DNA of 64,000 nucleotides from Pseudomonadota bacterium (lineage in GTDB: Bacteria; Pseudomonadota; Alphaproteobacteria; Micavibrionales; UBA2020). The position numbers and the translations under genes are program-made. The DNA lies in contig JAJZVA010000008.1 in NCBI GenBank assembly GCA_021845905.1, positions 62,001 to 126,000 on the forward strand, in the 5' to 3' direction. Each line of letters begins with the position of its first letter. Position 1 is the stretch's first letter. Under the pieces are notes generated by a model. It saw only the letters and a program-made list of their open reading frames with translations, made no database searches and had not been told where the DNA came from. Shown one piece after another: positions 31,683 through 39,830 of the stretch.

Positions 31683-33025
31683 ATCAGACCTCCGGTGGAT
31701 GAAAATCCCGTCACAATATTTCCACCAGTACATGAACTTGGGGAAATGTTTTTTATATTTATCGTCTCTGCGCAGATGGGTTTTGATTGCGCGATACCCG
31801 TCATAATTTCATTGTTGCAGTTTTTACCGGGGCCCAAAAAAAGACTTTGATAAAAAACGTTCCCGGTATTTGCATCTTTATATGAATCGCTCTGGATATT
31901 ATCTGCCTGAACGTTGCCGTTGACGTCAAGCGGCGCGGTGGGCATATTCGTGCCGATGCCGACATAGCCGCCGCCTTTGTTTTCTATCTTGTTCATTTTC
32001 GAAGAGTAGGCGATCCATTCGTCGGATGCGATTTGCAGGCTTGTCATCACGAAAGCGTCGTCATAATAATAGGGTCCCGGCACCATTGAGTAGATGTCCG
32101 CGGCGCCGGCTTGCGTTCCTGTCGCGCTTTGCAGGAAGGTCGAGTCATTGTTGCAGTTTTCGTTGTCTCGGCCGGTCGATGGAGATGGATTTGCAACGCC
32201 GTTCGGCCCCGTGTAGATCGGCGTCATGTCGCAGGGAACCGTCTGGATGCCGTTATAGTTCCATGCACCGCGGCCGTTGGGACCTGCGGACAAGACGACG
32301 TACATGAAAGAATTAATCACCTGATAGGCAGGAGGCAGGTTTTTGTTGATCATCGGCACGATTTTATTCTGCGCGGTGTCGTACTGCTCGACATTGATGG
32401 CGCCGCCCGTATCGATGTCGAATGTGTTTGGATCCGTGTCGTAATAAGACACCGCGTAGGTCATGCGGTTCCCCCAGCCGTCGACCGTGTCGTTCATGCT
32501 GATCCCGAGATCGATGTAAGGAAGCGTGCCGATCAGCACGGGGTCGTTGATCTGCGGACTGGCGATACTGCAGTTGCATCCGCTTGAGCCATCAAAAGGC
32601 TGAAAGGTCGGATTGTTGGCGGTTGCGCGGGCGCCGTTGACGACGCAGAGGCCGTTCGGCGCCGGCATGCAGTAAGGCCATGTGACGTTTGGGGGATAGT
32701 CCGTGCCTGTTGGAGGCGTCGTTTGCGGGCTTGGCCCCGCAGGCCAGTTCAGGTTGATCGACGTGCAATCGGCCATGCCGGCGGTGGGTGAAAGAGGCGA
32801 CGTGTCTGGATCAGCCGGGCATGGCAGGGCGTGATGTGTGTACACATAGCTGGATAATGCATCGTTGATCGTTTGTTCCCGCGCTACGGTCACGCTCTCC
32901 CGCTCGCCGTGAAGCCATTGCCCGTATTCATTGAGCAGCATGCCCGCAATGATGCCAAAGAGCGCAACGGCGATCATGATTTCCACGATCGAAAAACCCC
33001 GGGATGTTTTAAAGCCATTGTTCAT
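31664..33025 (-). CDS. Large prepilin-like protein 2
   Basis: About 453 residues. The prepilin signal is KTSRG followed by FSIVEIMIAVALFGIIAG with Glu at +5. The exported part parallels its neighbours: LPCPADPDTS, NDTVDGWGNRMTYAVS, YVVLSAGPNGRGAW, DNENCNND, YYYDDAFVMTS. It then has YVGIGTNMPTAPLDVNGN, a phrase typical of the collar of phage tail fibres and adhesins, and ends with the shared module NIVTGFSSTGGLIC. ATG 33025 and ATG 33037 are both possible starts. It lies 15 bases or fewer after the third prepilin-like gene. No assembly genes are nearby, so it would need a type II or type IV machinery encoded elsewhere. Confidence 0.8.
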   Translation of the reverse strand: MNNGFKTSRGFSIVEIMIAVALFGIIAGMLLNEYGQWLHGERESVTVAREQTINDALSSYVYTHHALPCPADPDTSPLSPTAGMADCTSINLNWPAGPSPQTTPPTGTDYPPNVTWPYCMPAPNGLCVVNGARATANNPTFQPFDGSSGCNCSIASPQINDPVLIGTLPYIDLGISMNDTVDGWGNRMTYAVSYYDTDPNTFDIDTGGAINVEQYDTAQNKIVPMINKNLPPAYQVINSFMYVVLSAGPNGRGAWNYNGIQTVPCDMTPIYTGPNGVANPSPSTGRDNENCNNDSTFLQSATGTQAGAADIYSMVPGPYYYDDAFVMTSLQIASDEWIAYSSKMNKIENKGGGYVGIGTNMPTAPLDVNGNVQADNIQSDSYKDANTGNVFYQSLFLGPGKNCNNEIMTGIAQSKPICAETINIKNISPSSCTGGNIVTGFSSTGGLICSPPP

Positions 33026-33040
33026 GCGCCGTTCCATTCC

Positions 33041-34249
33041 CTAATTGCAAATAAGTCCCGTGCTGCTAAAGCCGACAAGAAACTGACCGGGAGGGCAAGA
33101 TTGGCCTGCCGAAGGAGCCAACACGGGAATCGTGCTTGTTGAGCATTTGATACTACCATCTTTCAATTCCGTCACATACCTCACCTGTCCGGCAGGGGCG
33201 GTGCAGACATTGCCGCTGGCATTGGTGCCGCTGGCGGGGCCGGCAAAATTGTTAGGAGCCCAGCAGTTTTTTCCTCCTTTATCGCATATATTCGATACGT
33301 AAATCTCTCCTTGCGAGTACAGCGTTCCATTGACCTGCAATTCTTGTCCCAACGGCGTGCCGGTCGGGTAGCCGACTCCGACATAATCGGCATTGCGGTT
33401 GTATATATTACTGCTGCCCGGGGCTGTAAAACTCCAGAGCTGGGTGAGGGTGTATTTGGAATAGTACAGGATATCGTCAAAATAATATTGATTGTGCACA
33501 AGGCTGCGCAATCCGGTTACGAATATATAATTGTTATTGCAGTTCTCGTAATCCGCCTCACCCGGCACGCAGGGTACGGTTATGATGCCGTCAGATGTAT
33601 AGGCTCCCATATGGTTGTCTCCTGCTGACCAGATGGCGTAATTGGCTGCCGGGTCAAGATTGATCATGTCAGGCGTCTTTATGTCGATGACGCCGTTAGC
33701 ACCCTCTCCATATGTTGCCGGACTGAGAGATGCAAATGAAACAGCGTAATTAATTTGGTAGCCCCAGGCATCGAGCGTGTTTTGCAGAGCTGCGTTGGCA
33801 AGCCCGGCGCCGACCGATTGATTGATCGTTTTATAGGGGATGCCGCCAATATATATTGGATCAGGGCCGGCATGGGGGTTGACCCCTGTATGGGTTGCGC
33901 CTGCTATTTTGCAAATTCCATTCGGCATGCATTTTCCTTCGGGCAGGGTGTACTCCAAGTATTGGCATGCAGCTGCCTCCCCGGATCCGCAGACGCCGCA
34001 TTCGCAACCTGCATTCGGATCGCCAAGCGGCAATGCCGGGGCAGAAGGATAGGGCATGCGAGAGTTCATGGCGCTATAGTTGCTAAGCGCGCTGTTAATG
34101 CTGTTTATTTTATTAAATGTTTGTTTGTAAAGGTATGTTGAATAATAGGCATAGTAGCTCGTCGCGATGCCGGACAGTAAAAGTCCCGAGATCACAATCA
34201 CGATCGAGAGCTCGATCAGGCTAAATCCTTGCTTTTTATCCTTGTGCAT
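33041..34249 (-). CDS. Large prepilin-like protein 3 (first gene of the operon)
   Basis: A 402-residue protein, first of three in a row. The signal is HKDKKQG followed by FSLIELSIVIVISGLLLSG with Glu at +5. The exported region contains NTLDAWGYQINYAVSFAS, YAIWSAGDNHMGAY, ADYENCNNNYIF and HNQYYFDDILYYSK, each with a counterpart in the other two proteins. The C-terminus is the shared module CPPGQFLVGFSSTGLIC, ending one residue later. A variant of the VGIGT...VNG phrase is present (YVGVGYPTG, LQVNGTLYSQG). The gene looks more AT-rich than most of its surroundings. Surface attachment or pseudopilus tip function is inference. Confidence 0.82.
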   Translation of the reverse strand: MHKDKKQGFSLIELSIVIVISGLLLSGIATSYYAYYSTYLYKQTFNKINSINSALSNYSAMNSRMPYPSAPALPLGDPNAGCECGVCGSGEAAACQYLEYTLPEGKCMPNGICKIAGATHTGVNPHAGPDPIYIGGIPYKTINQSVGAGLANAALQNTLDAWGYQINYAVSFASLSPATYGEGANGVIDIKTPDMINLDPAANYAIWSAGDNHMGAYTSDGIITVPCVPGEADYENCNNNYIFVTGLRSLVHNQYYFDDILYYSKYTLTQLWSFTAPGSSNIYNRNADYVGVGYPTGTPLGQELQVNGTLYSQGEIYVSNICDKGGKNCWAPNNFAGPASGTNASGNVCTAPAGQVRYVTELKDGSIKCSTSTIPVLAPSAGQSCPPGQFLVGFSSTGLICN

Positions 34250-34540
34250 ACGGCCCCATACCCCGTTAATCCGGCATTTTTCAGGTGTGCGCTTTACCAG
34301 CCGAAATGAGCCCCATGCATTTTAAGGGCTATTATCTTATATTTTACATGTAATCACATAAAATAATGCTTAACAATGATTGTAATGATATAATTTACTT
34401 TATAATATAATTACTTATGCGTATATGTTGGTTGCGTTTTTAGGATGAACCAAGCCAATTCGGCAAAAAATCTACTGTGATTCTGGCCTTAATACATAGA
34501 CACTATGTATTTTTCAGTTTTTGCAATTATTTGAAAAGAA
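34250..34540. other. AT-rich leader of the prepilin-like operon
   Basis: A 291-base, very AT-rich region between tRNA-Lys and the first prepilin-like gene, the likely place for that operon's promoter and control sites. It contains one perfect inverted repeat (34491-34511). No open reading frame of note. Confidence 0.45.
34491..34511. repeat. Perfect inverted repeat, possible operator
   Basis: AATACATAG, three-base spacer ACA, then CTATGTATT: nine-base arms, 21 bases in all. AT-rich and lacking a T-run in a terminator position, so an operator-like protein-binding site or weak hairpin downstream of tRNA-Lys is more plausible than a terminator. Confidence 0.55.
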
Positions 34541-34616
34541 TGGTGGACCCTGGGGGATTTGAACCCACGACCTACTGATTAAGAGTCAGCTGCTCTACCA
34601 ACTGAGCTAAGGATCC
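34541..34616 (-). tRNA. tRNA-Lys (anticodon CTT)
   Basis: A 76-base cloverleaf with encoded CCA on the minus strand. Acceptor arms GGATCCT and AGGGTCC pair over seven bases with one G-T pair; the anticodon stem GCTGA/TCAGT encloses CTCTTAA, anticodon CTT. The T-stem (GTGGG/CCCCC) has one T-C mismatch, which is mildly unusual. A promoter-like sequence lies just upstream. Confidence 0.95.
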
Positions 34617-34627
34617 ACTGCCGGATT

Positions 34628-34656
34628 TTTATAATACGGTATGTTATTTTTGTCGA
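34628..34656 (-). promoter_or_regulatory. Probable promoter of tRNA-Lys
   Basis: On the minus strand TCGACA (34656-34651) and TATAAA (34633-34628) are separated by 17 bases, with the tRNA beginning 11 bases after the -10 box. By-eye match only. Confidence 0.45.
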
Positions 34657-34700
34657 GTCTTTGTGCAGAAAAAATAGCTATTTCTTTTGCAACTGAGATG

Positions 34701-36518
34701 TTATCTCGCGTGAATCGCGTCAACTATCTGAAAATCAACAGTTTTTTTACCATTCCATGTATTGATGGAAACGTGACCGGCAAGGTGCAGCGGAGCTGAT
34801 CCGGCGGTCAGGAGCAACTCTCCGAGGCTTGAATCCATCGCGCGGAAGGCGATACCCTTGATCGTCGCTCCGCCGGAACTGTCCTGCAAAAAGCAGCTGA
34901 CATGGTTTTCACCGACCACGCGCGGGCGGACGGCCTTGACCCGCGCGAGAACAAACCACGGCTGGGCATGGCCCTGACCGTAAGGCGCGAGCCTGTCCAG
35001 TTTTTCGACCAGATCCAGCGTGAGAGCGTGAAGTGACAAGACGGCATCGAGCCTTAGCTCCGGCGTGAAGGGCTGTCCTTTGAGTTGCTCTTTTACATGC
35101 TCGTTGATATAGGCGGCGAGTTCGGGGAACAGGTCGCGCGCGACGGTGAAGCCAGCGGCCATTTTGTGCCCTCCGCCAGCGAGCAGCAGGCCTTTTTCCT
35201 TCGCCGCTAAAACCGCGCCGCCAAGGTCGATGCCGGAAACCGAGCGGCCCGAGGCCTTGCCGATTCCGTTTTCATCGAAGGCGACAACGCAGACTGGACG
35301 GTTGTATTTTTCCTTCAGGCGCGCGGCGACGATACCGATCACGCCCGGGTGCCAGCCTTCTCCTTCGACCACGAGAACGGGCGCGTCGCCCGTGTTTTCA
35401 CCGATCCGCGCGATGGCGTCGTCCAGTACGGATTTTTCGATGTCTTTGCGCTCGGCGTTGTATTGATGGAGCTGCAGGGCGATGGCTTTGGCTTCCAGCG
35501 GATCGTCGGTTGAGAGCAGGCGTGCGCCAAGCGAGGATTCGCCGACGCGACCGCCCGCGTTGACGCGCGGGCCGAACATGAAACCCGCATGAAATGTGCC
35601 GGGCATTTCGGACAATCCGGCGACATCGCCAAGCGCGACGATGCCGGGGTTTTGGCGCATGGCCATGACTTTCAAGCCTTGCGAAACGAAGGCGCGATTG
35701 ACGCCCGTGAGCGGCACGACGTCGCAGACGGTGCCGAGCGCGACGATATCGAGCCATTGCAAAATGCGGGGTTCGGCGCGTTCGGCGGTATAAAATCCGC
35801 GCGCGCGCAAGATGCGGTTGATGGCGACGATGGCAAGGAAGCTGACGCCCACGGCGGCGAGCTGGCCCTGGTTGCTGTCGTCGTCGAGCCGATTGGGGTT
35901 GACCACGGCGATGGCGTTGGGCAGCTGCGGTTCGGCGCGGTGATGGTCGAGCACGACGATGTCGAGGCCTGCTTTGGCGCCTGCGTCAATGGCCTCGAAC
36001 GCCGTGACGCCGCAATCGACCGTAATGACAAGGTCGATGCCTTGCTCTTTAAGTTTGAGCAATGCGGGCGCGTTGGGGCCGTAGCCTTCCGCGATGCGAT
36101 CCGGAATATAGATGGCCAAATCCGCGCCGAGCGCTTTGAAAAAGCGCTTCAGCAGCGCGGAAGATGTCGCGCCGTCGACGTCGTAATCGCCGAACACGGC
36201 GACCTTCTCGCCTTTGACGATGGCATCGGCGATGCGCTCCGCCGCCTTGTCCATGTCCTTGAGCGTGCTGGGGTCGGGCAGTTGCGTTTTGAGCGTTGGA
36301 TTGAGGAATGTTTCCACCTCGTCAAAGCCGATGCCGCGCGAAACCAGCAGGCGGCCGAGAATGTCCGGCAAGCCGAAAGCCTGGCTGATGCCCGCGGCAA
36401 GGCGTTCATCCGTCGGCGTGAAGGCCCATTTCTTGCCGAGAACTGATGATTGCACGTCAAGAACGGGAGTTGCTTCTTGTGCGGGTTGCGTTTCCCGTTG
36501 AAGGGGTTTTGTCGTCAT
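34701..36518 (-). CDS. recJ: Single-stranded-DNA-specific exonuclease RecJ
   Basis: A 605-residue 5'-3' exonuclease used in recombination and mismatch repair. DHH-family motifs are VFGDYDVDGATSSALL, ITVDCGVTAFEAI, VVLDHHRAEPQLP, and AVVNPNRLDD; the DHHA1 domain shows ASGRSVSGIDLGGAV and AGGGHKMAAGFTV. The start at 36518 is supported by AAGGAAA upstream and by an ATGA overlap with the EamA gene; a longer open frame upstream is rejected. It is the last gene of a four-gene operon with hom, glpX and an EamA transporter. Confidence 0.95.
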   Translation of the reverse strand: MTTKPLQRETQPAQEATPVLDVQSSVLGKKWAFTPTDERLAAGISQAFGLPDILGRLLVSRGIGFDEVETFLNPTLKTQLPDPSTLKDMDKAAERIADAIVKGEKVAVFGDYDVDGATSSALLKRFFKALGADLAIYIPDRIAEGYGPNAPALLKLKEQGIDLVITVDCGVTAFEAIDAGAKAGLDIVVLDHHRAEPQLPNAIAVVNPNRLDDDSNQGQLAAVGVSFLAIVAINRILRARGFYTAERAEPRILQWLDIVALGTVCDVVPLTGVNRAFVSQGLKVMAMRQNPGIVALGDVAGLSEMPGTFHAGFMFGPRVNAGGRVGESSLGARLLSTDDPLEAKAIALQLHQYNAERKDIEKSVLDDAIARIGENTGDAPVLVVEGEGWHPGVIGIVAARLKEKYNRPVCVVAFDENGIGKASGRSVSGIDLGGAVLAAKEKGLLLAGGGHKMAAGFTVARDLFPELAAYINEHVKEQLKGQPFTPELRLDAVLSLHALTLDLVEKLDRLAPYGQGHAQPWFVLARVKAVRPRVVGENHVSCFLQDSSGGATIKGIAFRAMDSSLGELLLTAGSAPLHLAGHVSINTWNGKKTVDFQIVDAIHAR

Positions 36519-37408
36519 GCGGGTTTCCTTCCCATCATCAGAGAAACGTTGGCGGAAATGGTTTTGAGGTTGATGACGATGCAACCGGAAACAACCAGCG
36601 TTGCGCCGAGCATCAGGTAAGGACTGTGCCGCGCGAAGCCGAATGTCGCGAGCAAAAGCGCCGAGACCAGCGGAATGAAATAAGAGAGCGAACCCAGAAG
36701 GCGTGGCGAACCGTGTTTCATGGCATAGTTCCAGAAGAGATAGGCGATCCTGCCCGAGGCGAAAACGACGAGCGCGCCCCAGCGCAGCGCCGTCGCCGGC
36801 CATTCCGTCGGTTCAAGCCACAGGTGCAGGCCGAGCGTGACGAGGCCGGTCATGAGAAAAAACACCGCGACCTGGTCGCTCTTGATGGGGACATGCTTGA
36901 GCACGCTGGAATAAGCGCCCCAGAGAAAGCCGGCGGTCAGCCCCAGCAACATGGTGACGTGCACGCCGCTGAAGGACAGCGGCCCGCGGCTGGCGAAGAC
37001 GAAGCCCGCGCCCGCGAAGCAGGCCGCAATGCCGAGGAGCGCCATACCCTCCGGCTTCGTTTTTTGCACGAGCATGCTGAAGACGATGAGAAAGGCGGGC
37101 CATGTGTAGTTGAGCAGGCTGATCTCGAACAGCGGGCCGGTCTTCATCGCGTAAATGAACAGTACGTTGTAAAGCGTGAAACCGAAAATGCCCGCGAGGT
37201 AGGCCTTGGGCATCATGTGGAATTTGCCGGAGAGGCTTTCGCCCTTGTAAAGCCACCAGAGGGCTATGGCGGCGAAGGCCGAAAGGTTGGCGCAGGCGCC
37301 GATCAGGAAAGGCGGCATGGGCCCGATGACGGCGAGCATCAGGGGAATGAAGGCCCAGATGCTCATCGCGCCGATGCCTGTGAGGTTGGCCTGATGCTCT
37401 CCGGTCAT
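36515..37408 (-). CDS. EamA/DMT family transporter
   Basis: A 297-residue membrane protein with ten predicted transmembrane segments in two EamA repeats (GIGAMSIWAFIPLMLAV at the start, LLGLTAGFLWGAYSSVL in the second). WGAYSSVLKH and the early position next to amino-acid genes recall aromatic or neutral amino-acid exporters such as YddG, but the substrate is not determined. ATG 37408 overlaps the glpX stop (ATGA) and its own stop overlaps the recJ start. Being placed after hom suggests a threonine/homoserine-related role; that is speculative. Confidence 0.88.
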   Translation of the reverse strand: MTGEHQANLTGIGAMSIWAFIPLMLAVIGPMPPFLIGACANLSAFAAIALWWLYKGESLSGKFHMMPKAYLAGIFGFTLYNVLFIYAMKTGPLFEISLLNYTWPAFLIVFSMLVQKTKPEGMALLGIAACFAGAGFVFASRGPLSFSGVHVTMLLGLTAGFLWGAYSSVLKHVPIKSDQVAVFFLMTGLVTLGLHLWLEPTEWPATALRWGALVVFASGRIAYLFWNYAMKHGSPRLLGSLSYFIPLVSALLLATFGFARHSPYLMLGATLVVSGCIVINLKTISANVSLMMGRKPA

Positions 37409-38421
37409 TTGTAGCCCGTCTTTCTGCCGAAGTTGTGAGTCGCCTCGATGCGGCGGATGGTGCCGGTTTTCGAGCGCATGATGACGGAATGGGTGAAGGC
37501 GCCACCGGAGAAACGCCGCACGCCCTTCAGCATCGCGCCATCCGTCACGCCGGTCGCCGCGAACATCACATCGCCGTGCGCGAGGTCGTCGAGCTGGTAT
37601 TTTTTGCCAAGGTCGGTGATGCCCCATTTTTTCGCGCGGGCTTTTTCGTCGTCGTTGCGGAAGATCAGCCTTCCTTGCATGAATCCGCCGGTGGAACGCA
37701 AGGCCGCTGCGGCGAGAACGCCTTCCGGTGCGCCGCCGGAGCCCATATAGATGTCTATGCCCGCGTCAGGTTGCGCCGTGGCGATGACGCCGGAGACATC
37801 GCCGTCGGGTATGAGCATGATGCGCGCGCCGGCTTCGCGCACGCGGGCGATGAGTTCTTCGTGGCGCGGCCGGTCGAGAATGCAGGCGACAAGCTCCGCG
37901 ACGTGTGTGTTCTTGGCTTTGGCGAGTGCCCTGAGATTTGCTTCGGGCGCGGCGTCGATATCGACAAGCCCTTCCGGGAAGCCGGAGCCGATGGCGATTT
38001 TCTCCATGTAAACGTCGGGTGCGTTGAGAAAGCCTCCTTTTTCCGCCATGGCGATGACGGCGAGGGCGTTGGGCCCGCCTTTTGCGGTGATGGTCGTGCC
38101 TTCGAGCGGGTCGAGCGCGATATCGAGCTGCGGTCCGTTTTTTGTGCCGACCTTTTCCCCGATATAAAGCATCGGCGCTTCGTCGCGTTCGCCTTCGCCG
38201 ATCACGACGGTGCCGTCTATGCTGAGGCTGTTGAGCGCGTTGCGCATCGCGTCCACTGCCGCCTGATCAGCCGCCTTTTCATCGCCGTGGCCCATGAGCA
38301 GGGAGGCTGAAAGAGCCGCCGCTTCCGTCACGCGGACAAGTTCCAGCGCAAGGTTGCGGTCCATGGTGAAGTCTGGTTGCTGATAGGTTCCTGTTGTTTT
38401 CATTTTGATTGCCGCCGTCAT
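37405..38421 (-). CDS. glpX: Fructose-1,6-bisphosphatase class II
   Basis: A 338-residue GlpX-type phosphatase acting in gluconeogenesis and the reductive pentose phosphate route. Motifs are MDRNLALELVRVTEAAALSA, DGTVVIGEGERDEAPMLYIG, IALDPLEGTT and GSGGAPEGVLAAAALRSTGG, which form the metal and substrate site. Start overlaps the stop of hom by four bases; stop overlaps the EamA start. The pairing of glpX with hom is common in alphaproteobacteria. Confidence 0.96.
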   Translation of the reverse strand: MTAAIKMKTTGTYQQPDFTMDRNLALELVRVTEAAALSASLLMGHGDEKAADQAAVDAMRNALNSLSIDGTVVIGEGERDEAPMLYIGEKVGTKNGPQLDIALDPLEGTTITAKGGPNALAVIAMAEKGGFLNAPDVYMEKIAIGSGFPEGLVDIDAAPEANLRALAKAKNTHVAELVACILDRPRHEELIARVREAGARIMLIPDGDVSGVIATAQPDAGIDIYMGSGGAPEGVLAAAALRSTGGFMQGRLIFRNDDEKARAKKWGITDLGKKYQLDDLAHGDVMFAATGVTDGAMLKGVRRFSGGAFTHSVIMRSKTGTIRRIEATHNFGRKTGYK

Positions 38422-39722
38422 TGTTGAGCCTCGTTTTCAAATGTTTCAATGCGCATCAGGTGCGGCGGCGCGACCGAAGTTTCAAGACCGCCGATCTTTT
38501 TCACGGCCTCGAGCATGTCGCCTTCGACGGTCTCGTGGCTGGTGAGAATGACGGGCACCGGATGCCCTGGCGCGCGTCCGCGCTGCAAAATGGATTCCAT
38601 CGATACGCCGCAATCGCGCAGAATGGCGGAGACGTCGGCGATGACGCCCGGCTTGTCGAGCACCGTCAGGCGGATGAAGTAGGAACCGATGCGCGCGTTT
38701 GTGTCCGCAGCTTGCATTTTTGCGGGCGCGGTGACGCCGAGGAACGGCAGACCCGCGCAGCCGCGCGCGATGTCCGCGATATCGGCGACGACCGCGGAGG
38801 CCGTTGCGTCGCCGCCCGCGCCCGCGCCGGTGATGAGAATTTTCCCGGCGTGCCCGCCGTCGATGCAGACGGCGTTTTCTGCGCCGTCGATATGCGCCAT
38901 CGGGATGGCTGTCGGAACGAGGCATGGCGCCACGGATTGCTCGATACCGCCTGGCGTCACGCGGGCGATGCCCAATAATTTTATGCGGTAGCCGAGTTCG
39001 TCCGCGAAGGCGATATCTTCGGCCGTGATGTCGCGGATGCCGCGCGTGCGCACCGCCGCCGGGTCCGGCACGCAACCGAAGGCGAGCCCTGACAAAATGG
39101 AAAGCTTGTGCGCGGCGTCTATGCCGTCGATATCGAACGAAGGGTCGGCTTCGGCGTAGCCTTTGTCCTGCGCTTCCTTGAGCACGTCTTCGAATTTTCC
39201 GCCCGTGCTTCGCATTTGAGAAAGGATGAAATTGCAGGTGCCGTTGAGAATGCCGTAAACGGCGTTGATGCGGTTGGCGGCCAGCCCCTCGCGCAGCGTT
39301 TTAATGGCCGGAATGCCGCCCGCGACGGCGGCCTCGTACGACAAGGTGCTTTTGCCGCTTTTCAGCAGTTGAAAAATTTCTCCTCCGCGCGCCGCCAGCA
39401 ACGCCTTGTTGGCGGTGACGACCGGTTTGCCGTTTTCAAGCGCGCGTTTGATGAGATCGAAGGCGGCGCCTTGCGCGCCGCCCATCAGTTCGACCACCAC
39501 GTCGACGCCGGGGTCGTCCGCCAGCGCGACCGGGTCGTCATGCCATTTCACGTGCTCGAGATTTAAACCGCGGTCTTTCTTGGAGCGCGCGGAAACAGCT
39601 GTAACCGTCACGGGCCGCTCCAGCCGCGCGGCCAGCAGCGCGGCATTTTCTTCCAGCAACTCGAAAACAGACGTGCCGACGGTTCCCAGTCCGGCGATCC
39701 CGATTTTCAAAGGCGCATTCAT
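38418..39722 (-). CDS. hom: Homoserine dehydrogenase
   Basis: Reduces aspartate semialdehyde to homoserine in the threonine/methionine pathway. The NAD(P)-binding N-terminus is IGIAGLGTVGTSVFELL; the catalytic region has GGIPAIKTLREGLAANRINAV broken as VAGGIPAIKTLREGL, GILNGTCNFILSQM, AEADPSFDIDGIDAAHKL; and a C-terminal ACT regulatory domain follows (RLTVLDKPGVIADVSAIL). The 434 residues match monofunctional proteobacterial enzymes. It is the first of the hom-glpX-EamA-recJ group. Confidence 0.96.
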   Translation of the reverse strand: MNAPLKIGIAGLGTVGTSVFELLEENAALLAARLERPVTVTAVSARSKKDRGLNLEHVKWHDDPVALADDPGVDVVVELMGGAQGAAFDLIKRALENGKPVVTANKALLAARGGEIFQLLKSGKSTLSYEAAVAGGIPAIKTLREGLAANRINAVYGILNGTCNFILSQMRSTGGKFEDVLKEAQDKGYAEADPSFDIDGIDAAHKLSILSGLAFGCVPDPAAVRTRGIRDITAEDIAFADELGYRIKLLGIARVTPGGIEQSVAPCLVPTAIPMAHIDGAENAVCIDGGHAGKILITGAGAGGDATASAVVADIADIARGCAGLPFLGVTAPAKMQAADTNARIGSYFIRLTVLDKPGVIADVSAILRDCGVSMESILQRGRAPGHPVPVILTSHETVEGDMLEAVKKIGGLETSVAPPHLMRIETFENEAQQ

Positions 39723-39830
39723 CTTCAGGTCTCTTTCGTGCCGGACGCATTCTCGTACCGGTCAGTTGTTCACGTTTGCGGGCATCGCGGTTGTGCACGA
39801 AGCGCACAGAGCGGTATCCCGCCAAAATAT

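Noticed and set aside
34491-34511. Inverted repeat as terminator of tRNA-Lys
   Set aside because: Arms are AT-rich and on the minus strand are not followed by a T-run, so termination is not supported.
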